Shown: positions 34,564-44,403 of the stretch, piece after piece
How the letters are laid out: every line of letters starts with the position of its first letter
Position numbering within the stretch: the first letter of the stretch is position 1
NCBI RefSeq assembly: GCF_900230225.1
Contig: NZ_OCNH01000002.1
Location: forward strand, 1,367,396-1,431,395
Direction: 5' to 3'
Origin: Spirosoma fluviale
GTDB taxonomy: Bacteria; Bacteroidota; Bacteroidia; Cytophagales; Spirosomataceae
Length of the DNA stretch: 64,000 nucleotides
Position numbers and translations under genes: made by a program
Notes under the pieces: model-generated
Databases searched by the model: none
What the model was told of the DNA's origin: nothing
What the model saw: the letters and a program-made list of their open reading frames with translations, nothing else

Positions 34564-37500
34564 CTAGGCAGTTCCGTGTTGGCGAAGTCGGAGGGTAATG
34601 GTAAATGTAGTGCCAACTCCCTCTATGCTATTTACATCGAGGAGGCCCTGTTGTAAATTGATGTATTCCTGACAAATGGCTAAACCAAGACCGGTTCCTT
34701 TTATGTGCCCCACATTGCCAGCTCTAAAAAATTTGCGAAATAAATGGGGGAGGTCTTTTTGAGGAATCCCAAGCCCTTTATCACTGACGGTTATCGTGAC
34801 GGCCTGCTGGGCAAACCGGACGGCCAGTATGGGGTTTTTAGTAGAAAACTTAAAGGCATTCGACAACAGATTCGTGAACACATGCATCATCAGTTTTTTG
34901 TCGATTCGTACGGGTACTGCCTGGCCGGTTACTTCCAGCTCCACCAGCCGTTTGTCTTCACGACTGGCAAAATTAAGCGACACCAGTTCCTGAATGAGCG
35001 CAACAATATTAGTCGACTCCAACTGTGGCCGAACGTTGCCTTCTTCGATTTTACTGATGGTAAGTGTATCGGCAATCAATTCATCCAAAGCCATCACCTG
35101 CTTCAGAATCGTATTTGAATGCTTGTTAATCGAGGGGGTAGACGAATGCGGTGGGTTCACATTGGCGTAATGCCTGACTAGTTCGATACTGGAAATAATA
35201 GACGCCAGCGGAGTCCGGAACTCATGAGAAGCCGTGGTAATAAACTGTGATTTCAACGCATTCAAGGTTCGTTCCTTCGTCAGTGTTTCCTCCAGAATCT
35301 GCTCCTTCTCCATGGCCATTGTGACATCGGTGGCAACTCCGACATGGCGGGTAGGGATACCCTCTTCGTTGTTGATCGTAAACCGGCGGGCACTAAGCCA
35401 GCGAATACTGCCGTCGCGGTGGTGAACTCTGAACTGGAGAACACTATCTGTATTGCGGTCGCCAAAGGCAGCGAGTAAACTAGCCCGATCTTCTTCCACA
35501 ACCACTTTTGTGAATGAAAATGGGTCTGCGTACAGTTCTTCTGCAGACATGCCACTTAATTTTTCACAGGCTGGGTTTACGTACAAAAATCTGAATTTCT
35601 GAATATCGCTTATCCAGAAAATTTCGTCCACATTTTCGGCAATTTGGCGGAATCGCTGCTCACTTTCAAGAAGCGCTTGCTCAGCCTTTTTTCGTTCAGT
35701 GATGTCGGTCAGGGTGCCGGTGGTGCCGGTTAGTTCGTCCTGCTCATTGACGGTTATCTGCGCAAAAACCTCTACCCAGCGATAGCCACCCTTTTTATGG
35801 ATGTAACGGATTACATGCCTGTAGTAGGGTTTTTGCCGGGCAATAAGCGGTTCAAAGAGGTCCTGGCTCCGGGCCTGATCTTCGGGCAGTATGTAATTGA
35901 GGAATCGAGTGCCTATCGATTCTTCAATGCTAAAACCGGTGATCTCCTGCCAGGCCGGGTTCAGGTAAGTCCATAACCCTCCGGTATCTGTCTGAAAAAC
36001 GACCTCCTGCATGGTATCAACCAGCGTTCGGTACCGGCGTTCACTTTCCTGAAGGGCATACTGCGATTGCCGCTGCGTTGTTCGGTCCACGACTACCCCA
36101 ACCATACGCTGGACAGAATCACAGTCACTATGCAGACGAAGACCATCTACCACGAGAAAATGGATTGACTTTGTGGTGGGTAGAACAACGCGGAATTCGA
36201 GGTTAAACCGTTTCCTGCCCCGTTTAACCTCCTCTGTACACGCGTGAACATGGTCTAAATCGTCGGGGTGTACAAAGGATATCGCTTCGTTGATCCGTTG
36301 AAAACAGGGTTGATTGGGGAGATTGAAGTACGTGTAAAAATCGGCTTCCAGCTCAAGCTCGTCAGTAAGCAGATTCCATTCCCATATACCCAGTTTTCCG
36401 GCTTTGATGGCTAATTCGTTACGTTGCTGAGCATGCAACAGGGCTTCTTCAATCTTCTTTAGATAGGTAATGTCTGTCGTAATATCCACAAAACCCATTA
36501 ACTCATTCTGCTCGTCGTAAAGCCCGCTTACCGTCGACAGAACCGGAATTCGTTTACCATCTTTCGCAAGGAGAAGATTCTCCCTTCGTAAAAAATTGTG
36601 TTTGGTTACGTAAGCGGTCACTATATCTTCACCTGTGAGTGAAAAGTCATCGACGTCGGACTTTAGCTGAGTAATTTGATTTTGGTGGGAAAAAGGATCA
36701 CGCAGGGCTCCCGGTGTGACTTTGCCGATTAGTTCATTGGCCTGATAACCGGTCAGAGTTTCCAGAGCCGGATTGACCAGTTGAATGATGCCACGCGTAT
36801 CGGTAGCGGCTATAGCCTGACCGGCATAGGTCAGAATAGCCTGCTGAAGGGCCGATAACTGCTGAACCTGAGCTGTGCGTTCGGCTACCCGTTGCTCCAG
36901 TTCCAGGTTGGTTTGCCGGAGTTCTTCTTCAACATCTTTTAGGTGCGTGACATCCTGAATACTCAACAGAACATCTGTGCCCACCTGAAGCATTGAAAAA
37001 TTACCCCAAAAAGGGCCAGGGTCCAACTCATCGCGCAAATTAAAGTGCTGAGCTTTACCATTCTGGGCCACATCAACCAATCGGTTAAACACGCTGTTTT
37101 GCACCAGATGTGGAAATAAACGCAACAGTGAACTACTCAACATGTCTTCCTGACGGAACCCGGTCAGGAGGCAATTTGAGGGGTTACTGATGAGGTAGCG
37201 GAAGTCAACGATGTGGCCATCCTGGTAAACAGGCCGCAGGAGGGCTAACGCAATCGGACTATTGTAAATAACCGTTTGTAAAAGCTGGTTGCTTTCAAGT
37301 ATGGCGGGAGGCTGTGGTTGCGGTATTACTGACGGGCTTGCGCACTCTGCCTGCTCCGGTATTCTTATTTCCTGAAGGTTCACTACAACCTGGCTCTCAA
37401 GTCGGGTTAGCGTTAGGGAAAAAAGTCGATTTTCGGCTGGCTGGCTGCATTGACATTCCTGCGAAACACCCGTTTGGAAAACAGTGAGCACCTTTTGAGT

Positions 37501-37701
37501 AAACTCCGTTTCGGCAATGAAAGGAAGAAACTTACCGATGGGTTGTTGGGTAAACTCAATGGGTGTTCGCCCCAGTAACTCAGCAAATCGGGTGTTAACC
37601 AGTTGGTAGTGAAAGATGGTCGTCTTGCCTCTGCGTTTTGGTTTCAGAAAAGCGACTCCCAGCAAAGCGCTATCAAACCATAGCTGTAACATTTTTCTCA
37701 T
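34564..37701 (-). CDS. Cytoplasmic multi-PAS sensor histidine kinase
   Basis: The ATG at 37701 gives 1045 aa; the frame also opens at a TTG five codons upstream. No signal peptide or membrane segment is visible. Six PAS-like domains lie at about 5-110, 135-250, 285-415, 425-540, 555-670 and 680-800, with a coiled coil (EELRQTNLELEQRVAERTAQ) after the second. The kinase core follows: HisKA with His826 (FITTASHEFRTPLASI), N box (VFTNLLSNAFKFS), G1 (DKGLGIP) and G2 (GTGLGLAI). There is no fused receiver and no response regulator next door, so it is an orphan kinase. The many PAS domains point to intracellular redox, oxygen or ligand sensing. Confidence 0.9.
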   Translation of the reverse strand: MRKMLQLWFDSALLGVAFLKPKRRGKTTIFHYQLVNTRFAELLGRTPIEFTQQPIGKFLPFIAETEFTQKVLTVFQTGVSQECQCSQPAENRLFSLTLTRLESQVVVNLQEIRIPEQAECASPSVIPQPQPPAILESNQLLQTVIYNSPIALALLRPVYQDGHIVDFRYLISNPSNCLLTGFRQEDMLSSSLLRLFPHLVQNSVFNRLVDVAQNGKAQHFNLRDELDPGPFWGNFSMLQVGTDVLLSIQDVTHLKDVEEELRQTNLELEQRVAERTAQVQQLSALQQAILTYAGQAIAATDTRGIIQLVNPALETLTGYQANELIGKVTPGALRDPFSHQNQITQLKSDVDDFSLTGEDIVTAYVTKHNFLRRENLLLAKDGKRIPVLSTVSGLYDEQNELMGFVDITTDITYLKKIEEALLHAQQRNELAIKAGKLGIWEWNLLTDELELEADFYTYFNLPNQPCFQRINEAISFVHPDDLDHVHACTEEVKRGRKRFNLEFRVVLPTTKSIHFLVVDGLRLHSDCDSVQRMVGVVVDRTTQRQSQYALQESERRYRTLVDTMQEVVFQTDTGGLWTYLNPAWQEITGFSIEESIGTRFLNYILPEDQARSQDLFEPLIARQKPYYRHVIRYIHKKGGYRWVEVFAQITVNEQDELTGTTGTLTDITERKKAEQALLESEQRFRQIAENVDEIFWISDIQKFRFLYVNPACEKLSGMSAEELYADPFSFTKVVVEEDRASLLAAFGDRNTDSVLQFRVHHRDGSIRWLSARRFTINNEEGIPTRHVGVATDVTMAMEKEQILEETLTKERTLNALKSQFITTASHEFRTPLASIISSIELVRHYANVNPPHSSTPSINKHSNTILKQVMALDELIADTLTISKIEEGNVRPQLESTNIVALIQELVSLNFASREDKRLVELEVTGQAVPVRIDKKLMMHVFTNLLSNAFKFSTKNPILAVRFAQQAVTITVSDKGLGIPQKDLPHLFRKFFRAGNVGHIKGTGLGLAICQEYINLQQGLLDVNSIEGVGTTFTITLRLRQHGTA

Positions 37702-38296
37702 GTCAATATTAGGCAATCGAAGCTGGCGAATAATAGATGATCATTATCCGGGCCCTTCCGGACTCTTGACTTGGTTTAAGAATAGATGAGGGTGTGTTGA
37801 GAAAAGAGAAAAGTGACTTAATTTTTCTTTATGGTTCTACATTAGAATAAACGTTTACAAACTTAGTAGTAAGTTTAATGAATCAATATAGTTTATGATT
37901 ATATGAAAAATATAAATTACAAATAACTTACTCTAGCTTCGGTTATACTTGTATTACTATTTATTTGGTTACAAATCTATGTCGTCAGAAACGTATAAGT
38001 CGTGATTTAAGACTAACCGACGCGCCCAAATTCGGTGGACCAGTTGCCTACCGCTTCAGGAAAATGCCCGTCTGGTAATGCCATGTGACAAAATTCCATG
38101 TATGAAGGGCAAATCCTACGGTATTTTTGTCAATGTTGGTGGCACGATGAAGCATTTAGACGACGATAAGCTACTTTTGTTAGAACATTAGGGACAATAA
38201 AACTAAGGCTAAGCCAGCCGGAGTCAATATATCCTACTGGTTTACGTGCGGAATGCCTATTATCCTACAAGTAAAAACCTAAAATCAACTAACTCT
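37702..38296. other. Divergent intergenic region with candidate promoters
   Basis: The kinase (minus) and the amidohydrolase (plus) are divergent. For the kinase, TAAGTTTG on the minus strand (37858-37865) is a -7 candidate with a weak ATTG 18 nt upstream. For the amidohydrolase, TACTTTTG (38172-38179) is a -7 candidate, about 118 nt before its ATG. No gene, repeat or RNA is seen in the rest. Confidence 0.45.
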
Positions 38297-39649
38297 ATGA
38301 ATCATCATCAACTTTGTGGTCGCGTGTTACTCCTGGCAGGGCTGTCTGTTCAAACAGCGTTTGCGCAGATGGGAGCACTTACTGCCCGGATGGATAAAAC
38401 GGCCGAAAGTCTTGAAAAAAAGGTAGTTGCCTGGCGTCGGGATTTTCACCAGCATCCTGAACTAGGCAACCGCGAGTTTCAAACAGCGGCCAAAATTGCC
38501 GCCCATCTGCAATCGTTAGGCATGGAGGTTAAAACGGGCGTTGGCAAAACCGGGGTGGTTGGTTTACTAAAGGGCGGGAAACCAGGCCCTGTCGTTGCTC
38601 TGCGTGCCGATATGGATGGGTTGCCCGTTACGGAACGCGTTGATCTACCGTTCAAATCAGAAGCCCGGACCGAATACAATGGTCAGCAAACGGGTATCAT
38701 GCATGCCTGCGGACACGATAGCCATGTCGCGATGCTTATGGGGGCCGCCGAGGTATTGGCTTCAGTTAAAAATGACCTGCGCGGTACAGTTAAGTTTATT
38801 TTCCAACCCGCCGAAGAAGGCGCACCCGCTGGTGAAGAAGGGGGCGCTTATCTGATGATTAAGGAAGGCGTTCTCGAAAACCCTAAAGTAGATGCCATTT
38901 TTGGTCTGCACATTAATTCGCAGACCGAAGTGGGTACGATTAAGTACCGCCCCGGTGCAACTATGGCCGCTGTGGATGAGTATGCGATCAAAATTAAAGG
39001 CAAGCAGACCCACGGAGCCGCTCCCTGGTCGGGGGTAGATCCTATTGTGACTGCCGCTCAGGTTGTTATGGGCCTGCAGACGATTGTGAGCCGGAATGTT
39101 ACCCTTACCGACAATGCCGCCGTTGTGACTGTTGGGGCTTTGCACAGCGGAATCCGGCAGAATATCATACCGGAAGAAGCCAACATGATTGGTACCATCC
39201 GGACGTTCAGCCCCGAAGCGCAGATGCTGGTTCATCGACGCATCAACGAGATTGCCACTAACATTGCCGAAAGTGCCGGTGCCAAAGCCGATGTGAAAAT
39301 CAATGTCATGTATCCGGTTACGTACAACGACCCCAAGCTGACCGACCAGATGGCCCCAACGCTCGAAGCACTGGCCGGAAAAAACAATGTTCGATTAACG
39401 CCCGCACAAACCGGTGCCGAAGACTTCTCGTTCTTTCAGCAAAAAGTACCCGGATTTTTCTACTTCCTGGGGGGCATGACCAAAGGTAAAAAAGTAGAAG
39501 AGGTTGCTCCACACCATACGCCCGACTTTCAGATTGATGAGGCTTGTTTTGTGTTGGGCATGAAATCACTCTGCCACCTGACGGTCGATTATATGGAACT
39601 CGCCAACAAAGGCGTCGCCGTTAAAGAACTCACCGCGAGCGGGAAATAG
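38297..39649 (+). CDS. Secreted M20-family amidohydrolase (aminoacylase/hippurate hydrolase-like)
   Basis: The ATG at 38297 gives 450 aa with a signal peptide (LLLAGLSVQTAFAQ); the upstream GTG would only add a polar stretch. Peptidase M20 metal and catalytic motifs are present: RRDFHQHPELG, ALRADMDGLPV, MHACGHDSHVAMLMG, FQPAEEGAPAG and the late His (VAPHHTPDF). These dinuclear zinc enzymes remove acyl groups from amino acids or cleave small peptides. Export indicates action in the periplasm. It sits beyond the histidine kinase from the SusCD/protease block, so joint peptide use is possible but unproven. It is convergent with the next gene. Confidence 0.9.
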   Translation: MNHHQLCGRVLLLAGLSVQTAFAQMGALTARMDKTAESLEKKVVAWRRDFHQHPELGNREFQTAAKIAAHLQSLGMEVKTGVGKTGVVGLLKGGKPGPVVALRADMDGLPVTERVDLPFKSEARTEYNGQQTGIMHACGHDSHVAMLMGAAEVLASVKNDLRGTVKFIFQPAEEGAPAGEEGGAYLMIKEGVLENPKVDAIFGLHINSQTEVGTIKYRPGATMAAVDEYAIKIKGKQTHGAAPWSGVDPIVTAAQVVMGLQTIVSRNVTLTDNAAVVTVGALHSGIRQNIIPEEANMIGTIRTFSPEAQMLVHRRINEIATNIAESAGAKADVKINVMYPVTYNDPKLTDQMAPTLEALAGKNNVRLTPAQTGAEDFSFFQQKVPGFFYFLGGMTKGKKVEEVAPHHTPDFQIDEACFVLGMKSLCHLTVDYMELANKGVAVKELTASGK

Positions 39650-39663
39650 TAAATAGATGAAGT

Positions 39664-39730
39664 AATAAACTGGTGTAGTTGTTAAGCCATTAGGGCACGT
39701 TTGCCTGCTTAACAACTACACCAATTTATT
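39664..39730. repeat. Inverted repeat / bidirectional terminator (23-bp arms)
   Basis: Arms 39664-39686 and 39708-39730 match at 22 of 23 positions (aataaactggtgtagttgtt). The right arm covers the stop codon (39726) of the convergent SDR gene. A/T-rich ends on both sides fit termination in both directions. Confidence 0.85.
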
Positions 39731-40532
39731 GCTCCACCGGTCGATTACGCAAAATCCGGGAAAGCAAACTTGGGAAAAACCGCTTGAGGTAAATGGCATA
39801 GGTTTCTTTGCCGCCTATGTATAGTTCTTCTTTCTCCTGGGAAACTGCTCGCAACAGTCGCCGGGCAAATTCAGTAGCGGGCATTCCCTTTTCCTGATTC
39901 TCATCCATCTGGCCGTGTGGCTGGCCATTGGCTCCGAGGGCATGTACCGAAATGGGGGTACGTATATAACCGGGGCATACCAAAGTGACCCGCAGGCCCG
40001 CATCAAATGTTTCGGCACGGAGCGAATCAAAAAAACCATGCAGGGCATGCTTGCTGGCGCAATAGCCGGATCGTTGCTTGGTGGCCAGTTTACCCGCAAC
40101 GCTGCTCGTTACCACAAAATGACCGCTGCCCTGAACCAGCATGAGCGGTAAAACAGCTTTGGTAAGGGCAACGACGCCAAAAAAGTTAATGTCCATGATG
40201 CGCTGATATACGGAGAAGTCGGTATCTGCTACCGAACTCCGCTGCGTAATACCGGCGTTCTGAAAAACGTAGTCGATTCGGCCAAACCGCTGTTGGACAG
40301 CCTCTACAGCCGGAGCCATGTCGTCCGGACGGCTCATATCCAAGGGTAATATGAGCAGATCGGATGCCGATAATCCGGTTTGTTTGGCTACCCGTTCCAA
40401 TTCCTCTTTCCGCCGGGCCGACAGGATTAATTTAACACCTTTATGACGGGCTATTTCCAGAACAAGAGCTTCGCCAATGCCAGAAGAGGCACCGGTAATC
40501 CAGACAACAGCCTCAGAGAAGAGAATGGGCAT
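39726..40532 (-). CDS. Short-chain dehydrogenase/reductase
   Basis: A 268-aa classical SDR with VWITGASSGIGEALV, QNAGI, VVTSSVAGK and the catalytic YCASKHALHG (Y-x3-K), then VCPGYIRTPIS. The C terminus ends SLLSRILRNRPVEQ with a basic, possibly membrane-associating helix (YLKRFFPSLLSRIL), as in DHRS7-type SDRs. Substrate unknown. It begins 6 bp after the LD-carboxypeptidase stop, so the two are co-transcribed. Confidence 0.87.
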   Translation of the reverse strand: MPILFSEAVVWITGASSGIGEALVLEIARHKGVKLILSARRKEELERVAKQTGLSASDLLILPLDMSRPDDMAPAVEAVQQRFGRIDYVFQNAGITQRSSVADTDFSVYQRIMDINFFGVVALTKAVLPLMLVQGSGHFVVTSSVAGKLATKQRSGYCASKHALHGFFDSLRAETFDAGLRVTLVCPGYIRTPISVHALGANGQPHGQMDENQEKGMPATEFARRLLRAVSQEKEELYIGGKETYAIYLKRFFPSLLSRILRNRPVEQ

Positions 40533-40538
40533 GATCGC

Positions 40539-41450
40539 TTACAGGTTAAAATTCAGGACGGCTGATTCCGGTTGAACGACTAACTCAACTAGTTTTCCAA
40601 TAGGAAGGGCCAGGTTATAATCGACGTGTCCGGCCGGGAAGTCGAAGAGAACAGGGTAGTTGTAGGCCGCAACCGTATCGGCAATGATTTCGTAGGCACC
40701 TTTGCCAAACGGCAGGGACAGATTGCCACGCATGTCCGTAAACTGGCCTACCACCAGACCCGCCAACTCGGCCAGTCGCCCGGACCGCTGGAACTGCCTC
40801 ATCATACGATCGAGGGAGAAGAGCGTTTCGTCAATATCTTCAATGAAGAGAATCTTGCCGCTATAGTCCAGGTCGGTGGGCGTACTAAACGAATTGGTAA
40901 GCATAGTCAGGTTTCCGCCTACCAGCGTACCCGTAGCCTGCCCCTGCCGGTTGAGGAGGTGCGCCGGTGTTTCATAATAGGCCGGATACTTACCAAATAG
41001 CCACTGCCGTACCGATTCCAGCGATTCGGCCCGGCTGGGATCGCCAAATTGCCGGGGCATGAGGCCATGCAGGCTTACCAGATTATAATTGGTCAGTAAA
41101 CTGAGCAGCACCGTAACGTCGCTAAAGCCGACCAGCCATTTGGGATTAGCCGTCAGGCCCGATAAGTCGAGACCATCGGCAATACGGTAGCAGCCATAGC
41201 CACCGCGAGCGGCAAAGACGGCCCGCACGGACGGGTTATCGAAAAGCTGTTGCAGGTCGTTCCGGCGCAGGTCGTCCGAACCGGCAAAAGGGCCGTCGAC
41301 AGCCTGTAAGCTAGCCCCTTCAATAACGTTAAGTTGCCAGTCTTCGCGCAGAATACGGAGTCCTTCAGCCAACTCCTCATACGGAAACCAACTGGCTGGT
41401 GAAACAACACCGACGGTATCGCCGGGGGAAAGAAAAGGAGGTAAAATCAC
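40539..41450 (-). CDS. LD-carboxypeptidase (peptidase family S66)
   Basis: A 303-aa cytoplasmic enzyme of the LdcA/MccF family. Motifs: GDTVGVVSPASWFP, AARGGYGCYRI, the nucleophile Ser in LVGFSDVTVLLS, Glu in LFIEDIDE, and His in FPAGHVDYNLALPIG. Family members remove the terminal D-Ala from murein tetrapeptide during recycling, or cleave related amide bonds. The start is GTG, matching the family N terminus. First gene of a two-gene unit with the SDR. Confidence 0.9.
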   Translation of the reverse strand: MILPPFLSPGDTVGVVSPASWFPYEELAEGLRILREDWQLNVIEGASLQAVDGPFAGSDDLRRNDLQQLFDNPSVRAVFAARGGYGCYRIADGLDLSGLTANPKWLVGFSDVTVLLSLLTNYNLVSLHGLMPRQFGDPSRAESLESVRQWLFGKYPAYYETPAHLLNRQGQATGTLVGGNLTMLTNSFSTPTDLDYSGKILFIEDIDETLFSLDRMMRQFQRSGRLAELAGLVVGQFTDMRGNLSLPFGKGAYEIIADTVAAYNYPVLFDFPAGHVDYNLALPIGKLVELVVQPESAVLNFNL

Positions 41451-41511
41451 GTTACGGTAATTGATTTGTCGTTAATGGTATTATCGCATTCGGGGCTTCC
41501 TGAACACACGG

Positions 41512-42504
41512 TTAGTTTAACGGGGCTTCCTGAACGTCATCCAGTTTATTTAAATCCAGTTTCACCGGCATTCCCTCCGTTCCATCGAACATGGGCCGGA
41601 ACTTATAGCCCCAGAGTACTTCATTGAAGCGGTATGAAAATCGAGTGTGTACACTTTGAACAAAGGTGTCGTCGAGAGCCTGCAAAGAAATCAGAAATTC
41701 GGCGTCTGAACGTTCAAGCTCTTCCGGTGTGCAGCCGTACAATGGACTTTTCTCGGTAATGGGGTGAACAATTGTCCAGTTAGTTGGGAAGAACGCTACT
41801 TTGCTCCGTTCCAGACTAAGGCCGTAATATTTCCGATACAGCGAGCCGTCGGCGCCGGGTTCCAGCCGCGATAATGACACGCTCACGTCTAGGTTGACAA
41901 GCTGGTTGCTCCTGGTATTTATGATTCGGAACATCCAGCCGTTAACGTCCAGGTAAGGCGCCAACACGGCTTGTTTAGAAAAGCGGATATGGGCTACCGA
42001 GCGCGAGAAACGCCCGTAAAGCAAACCCGTTGCCAGCGCAAACGCCAGCAGGCCAACCATCGATTCAAAGGCTGCAATAGAACTGGTCAGGAAACTATCC
42101 GGCGCAATATGGCCGTAGCCTACCGTCGTGAGCGTTTGCGAACTGAAGAAAAAGCATTTCCAGAATGGACCATATAGGGCCTTCTCACTGGCTGCTTGTA
42201 ACGTATCGGGACCAGCCAGCATATAGACCCCCGCGAAGAAGGTATTGGCCGTTACATAAAAGACCACCAGCCAGCCCATGAACTGTAACCAGCCCATAGT
42301 GATGAGCCGATTATATACATTTAGCCGGTCCCAAAGGGTGCCATTGACACGAACAATGTTAAACGTACCGTCCTGATTAACAAGTCGGGAACGGGAATCT
42401 GTTAACTTGGTGCCGAAACCAATGTCGTCACGTCGTACTTCCTGCTCAACTAAATTACTGTCTTTGGCTGTTTGGTTGAAAAGACGTTGGTTTGCCGTAT
42501 TCAT
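41512..42504 (-). CDS. Inward-rectifier (Kir-type) potassium channel
   Basis: A 330-aa KirBac-like channel. Two membrane helices (about 70-97 and 141-164) flank a pore loop with the selectivity filter LTTVGYGHIAP (127-132). The C-terminal half is the cytoplasmic immunoglobulin-like gating domain of Kir channels (FRIINTRSNQLVNLDVSVSL, RFSYRFNEVLWGYKFRPMF). It conducts K+ across the inner membrane. It is divergent from the Na+/H+ antiporter gene, which suggests a shared ion-balance region. Confidence 0.92.
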   Translation of the reverse strand: MNTANQRLFNQTAKDSNLVEQEVRRDDIGFGTKLTDSRSRLVNQDGTFNIVRVNGTLWDRLNVYNRLITMGWLQFMGWLVVFYVTANTFFAGVYMLAGPDTLQAASEKALYGPFWKCFFFSSQTLTTVGYGHIAPDSFLTSSIAAFESMVGLLAFALATGLLYGRFSRSVAHIRFSKQAVLAPYLDVNGWMFRIINTRSNQLVNLDVSVSLSRLEPGADGSLYRKYYGLSLERSKVAFFPTNWTIVHPITEKSPLYGCTPEELERSDAEFLISLQALDDTFVQSVHTRFSYRFNEVLWGYKFRPMFDGTEGMPVKLDLNKLDDVQEAPLN

Positions 42505-42547
42505 TCTCGTTTATTCGCTGGCGTGTGTGATGAAAGGGGCTGGTAAA

Positions 42548-42555
42548 CAAAGTTA
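42548..42555 (-). promoter_or_regulatory. Candidate -7 element for the Kir channel gene
   Basis: TAACTTTG on the minus strand matches TAnnTTTG and would give a leader of about 37 nt. A standard -33 TTTG at the right distance is not evident. Confidence 0.4.
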
Positions 42556-42615
42556 TCGCAAATTTGCCCGGCTCTTCATCGCTCAACCTGAATAATTCCT
42601 CATTCTACTCACGAT

Positions 42616-44217
42616 ATGCACCCAATTGAAACGATTACCGGTTTACTGGGCATCACGACATTACTGGCTGTCGTTGCCCGGCGTTTACGAATCTCTTACC
42701 CCATTCTGTTAGTTCTTACGGGACTGTTGATTGGCTGGATACCTGGCCTGCCTCCCGTCATTTTATCGCCCGATGTCGTTTTTCTTATTTTTCTACCTCC
42801 CTTGCTATACGCTGCCGCCTGGCAGATCGATAATGTTGAATTAAAGTTATACAGTCGTTCGGTATCGTTTCTGGCCGTTGGATTGGTGTTATTTACCTCC
42901 ACTGTGGTAGCCCTGGTTGCCATCATGTTCATTCCGGGGTTTTCATTGGCGCAGGGCTATCTGTTGGGAGCCATCATTGCGCCCCCCGATGCAGTAGCGG
43001 CATCGTCCGTAACCAAAGGACTCAACATCCCCAAGCGTATCACCACAGTGCTGGAAGGGGAGAGCCTGGTGAACGACGCCAGTAGTCTGATTATCTACCG
43101 CTATGGACTGGTGGCTATCCTGACCAGTCAGTTCGTTTTGTGGAAGGCGGGTCTTCAGTTTATTGGTATTGCGCTGGCCAGTGGCGCACTAGGACTGGTT
43201 ATTGGCTGGGTGATGCTTCGGGTCCATAAGGCCATTAGCCGGGATACCGTCACTAATACGGCCGTAACGCTGCTCATTCCGTATGGCTCTTACCTGATTG
43301 CCGAGCAATTTCATCTTTCCGGTGTGCTGGTTGTGGTAACGGTGGGGTTGTTTATTTCGGCTCGCAGCGGACAGGTGTTTACGTATGAAAGTCGGTTGCA
43401 GACCAATTCAGTGTGGGCGGTTATGGTCTTTCTGCTCAACGGTCTGGTCTTCATCCTGATAGGTTTGCAGTTGCCTACTATTGTGTCTGAATTAAATGGC
43501 TATACGTTAACGCAGGCACTCAACTATGCGCTGCTCATCAGTGTCGTGGCTATTGTATGTCGGATCATCTGGGTTTTTCCGGGCGCTTATCTACCCCGCT
43601 GGTTCAGTGCCCGCATTCGGAAGCGCGAAGTCAAACCTCGCTGGCAGCAGGTGGCGGTAGTAAGCTGGGCGGGTATGCGGGGCGTTGTATCTCTGGCCGG
43701 TGCGCTGGCGTTACCCCTGACACTGCCCAACGGTCAGCCCTTTCCTGGGCGAGATTTAATCCTGTTCATTACGTTTGGTGTTATCTTTTGCACCCTGGTA
43801 TTTCAGGGGCTTACCCTGCCCGTATTAATTGATGAACTGGGCGTGCGGGAAAAGATTGATGAGAAAAAAGAAGAACGAAAGCTGCGGCAGAAAATGGCTC
43901 TACAGGCGATTACCCACCTGGAAGCCAATCACTCGGCAGGGTCAGTACATGATGATGTGCTGAACTATGTAAAGAACACCTACGAACTGCGCATCAATGA
44001 ACTGAACGGGATGCTTCGGGCTACCAACGTGTCGGAGCGCCCCGCCGAACTGTATCAGCAGGCAATTCGGCTTCAGTTAGAGCTCCTGACAATTGAACGG
44101 ACTGTACTGAGCGAGCAACGGAAAGATAGCCAGCTGGACGATGATATACTTCGAAAAATAGAGCAGGAGCTAGATTTAGAAGCAGCCCGTCTTTCTCTGG
44201 TACAACCGGAAAAATGA
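42616..44217 (+). CDS. CPA1-family Na+/H+ antiporter
   Basis: A 533-aa inner-membrane protein with about 12 hydrophobic segments in residues 1-410. Family signatures: FLIFLPPLLYAAAW, GAIIAPPDAVAA, LEGESLVNDASSLIIYR (ion-binding ND pair) and SWAGMRGVVSLAGALALPL. The last ~115 residues are a charged helical cytoplasmic tail (DEKKEERKLRQKMALQAI). It exchanges cytoplasmic Na+ (or K+) for protons. Divergent from the Kir channel gene. Confidence 0.92.
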   Translation: MHPIETITGLLGITTLLAVVARRLRISYPILLVLTGLLIGWIPGLPPVILSPDVVFLIFLPPLLYAAAWQIDNVELKLYSRSVSFLAVGLVLFTSTVVALVAIMFIPGFSLAQGYLLGAIIAPPDAVAASSVTKGLNIPKRITTVLEGESLVNDASSLIIYRYGLVAILTSQFVLWKAGLQFIGIALASGALGLVIGWVMLRVHKAISRDTVTNTAVTLLIPYGSYLIAEQFHLSGVLVVVTVGLFISARSGQVFTYESRLQTNSVWAVMVFLLNGLVFILIGLQLPTIVSELNGYTLTQALNYALLISVVAIVCRIIWVFPGAYLPRWFSARIRKREVKPRWQQVAVVSWAGMRGVVSLAGALALPLTLPNGQPFPGRDLILFITFGVIFCTLVFQGLTLPVLIDELGVREKIDEKKEERKLRQKMALQAITHLEANHSAGSVHDDVLNYVKNTYELRINELNGMLRATNVSERPAELYQQAIRLQLELLTIERTVLSEQRKDSQLDDDILRKIEQELDLEAARLSLVQPEK

Positions 44218-44328
44218 AACTATAACGATAATGTTATATTTAAAATATGCTAGTATATAGGCCTTTATGGGTATATGGCTAAACGGACATTTATTTAGGA
44301 TTAAAATTATCTCACTGACGTTTAGTAA

Positions 44329-44350
44329 TTAAGTATAAATACTTAATTTG
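44329..44350 (+). promoter_or_regulatory. Palindrome with a near-consensus -7 element before the glycan operon
   Basis: TTAAGTAT-AA-ATACTTAA (44329-44346) is a perfect 8-bp inverted repeat with a 2-nt centre. It overlaps TTAATTTG (44343-44350), one mismatch from TAnnTTTG. It may be a promoter with an operator, about 54 nt before the GT2 start. Confidence 0.35.
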
Positions 44351-44403
44351 GTCGGAATTTTAAGGGGATCTGCCCGTAACAGACCTTAACGATAGTGAAT
44401 AAT

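Noticed and set aside
38041..38296. Small RNA or riboswitch ahead of the M20 amidohydrolase
   Set aside because: The leader shows no conserved riboswitch core or strong paired structure by eye; only a -7 candidate is visible.
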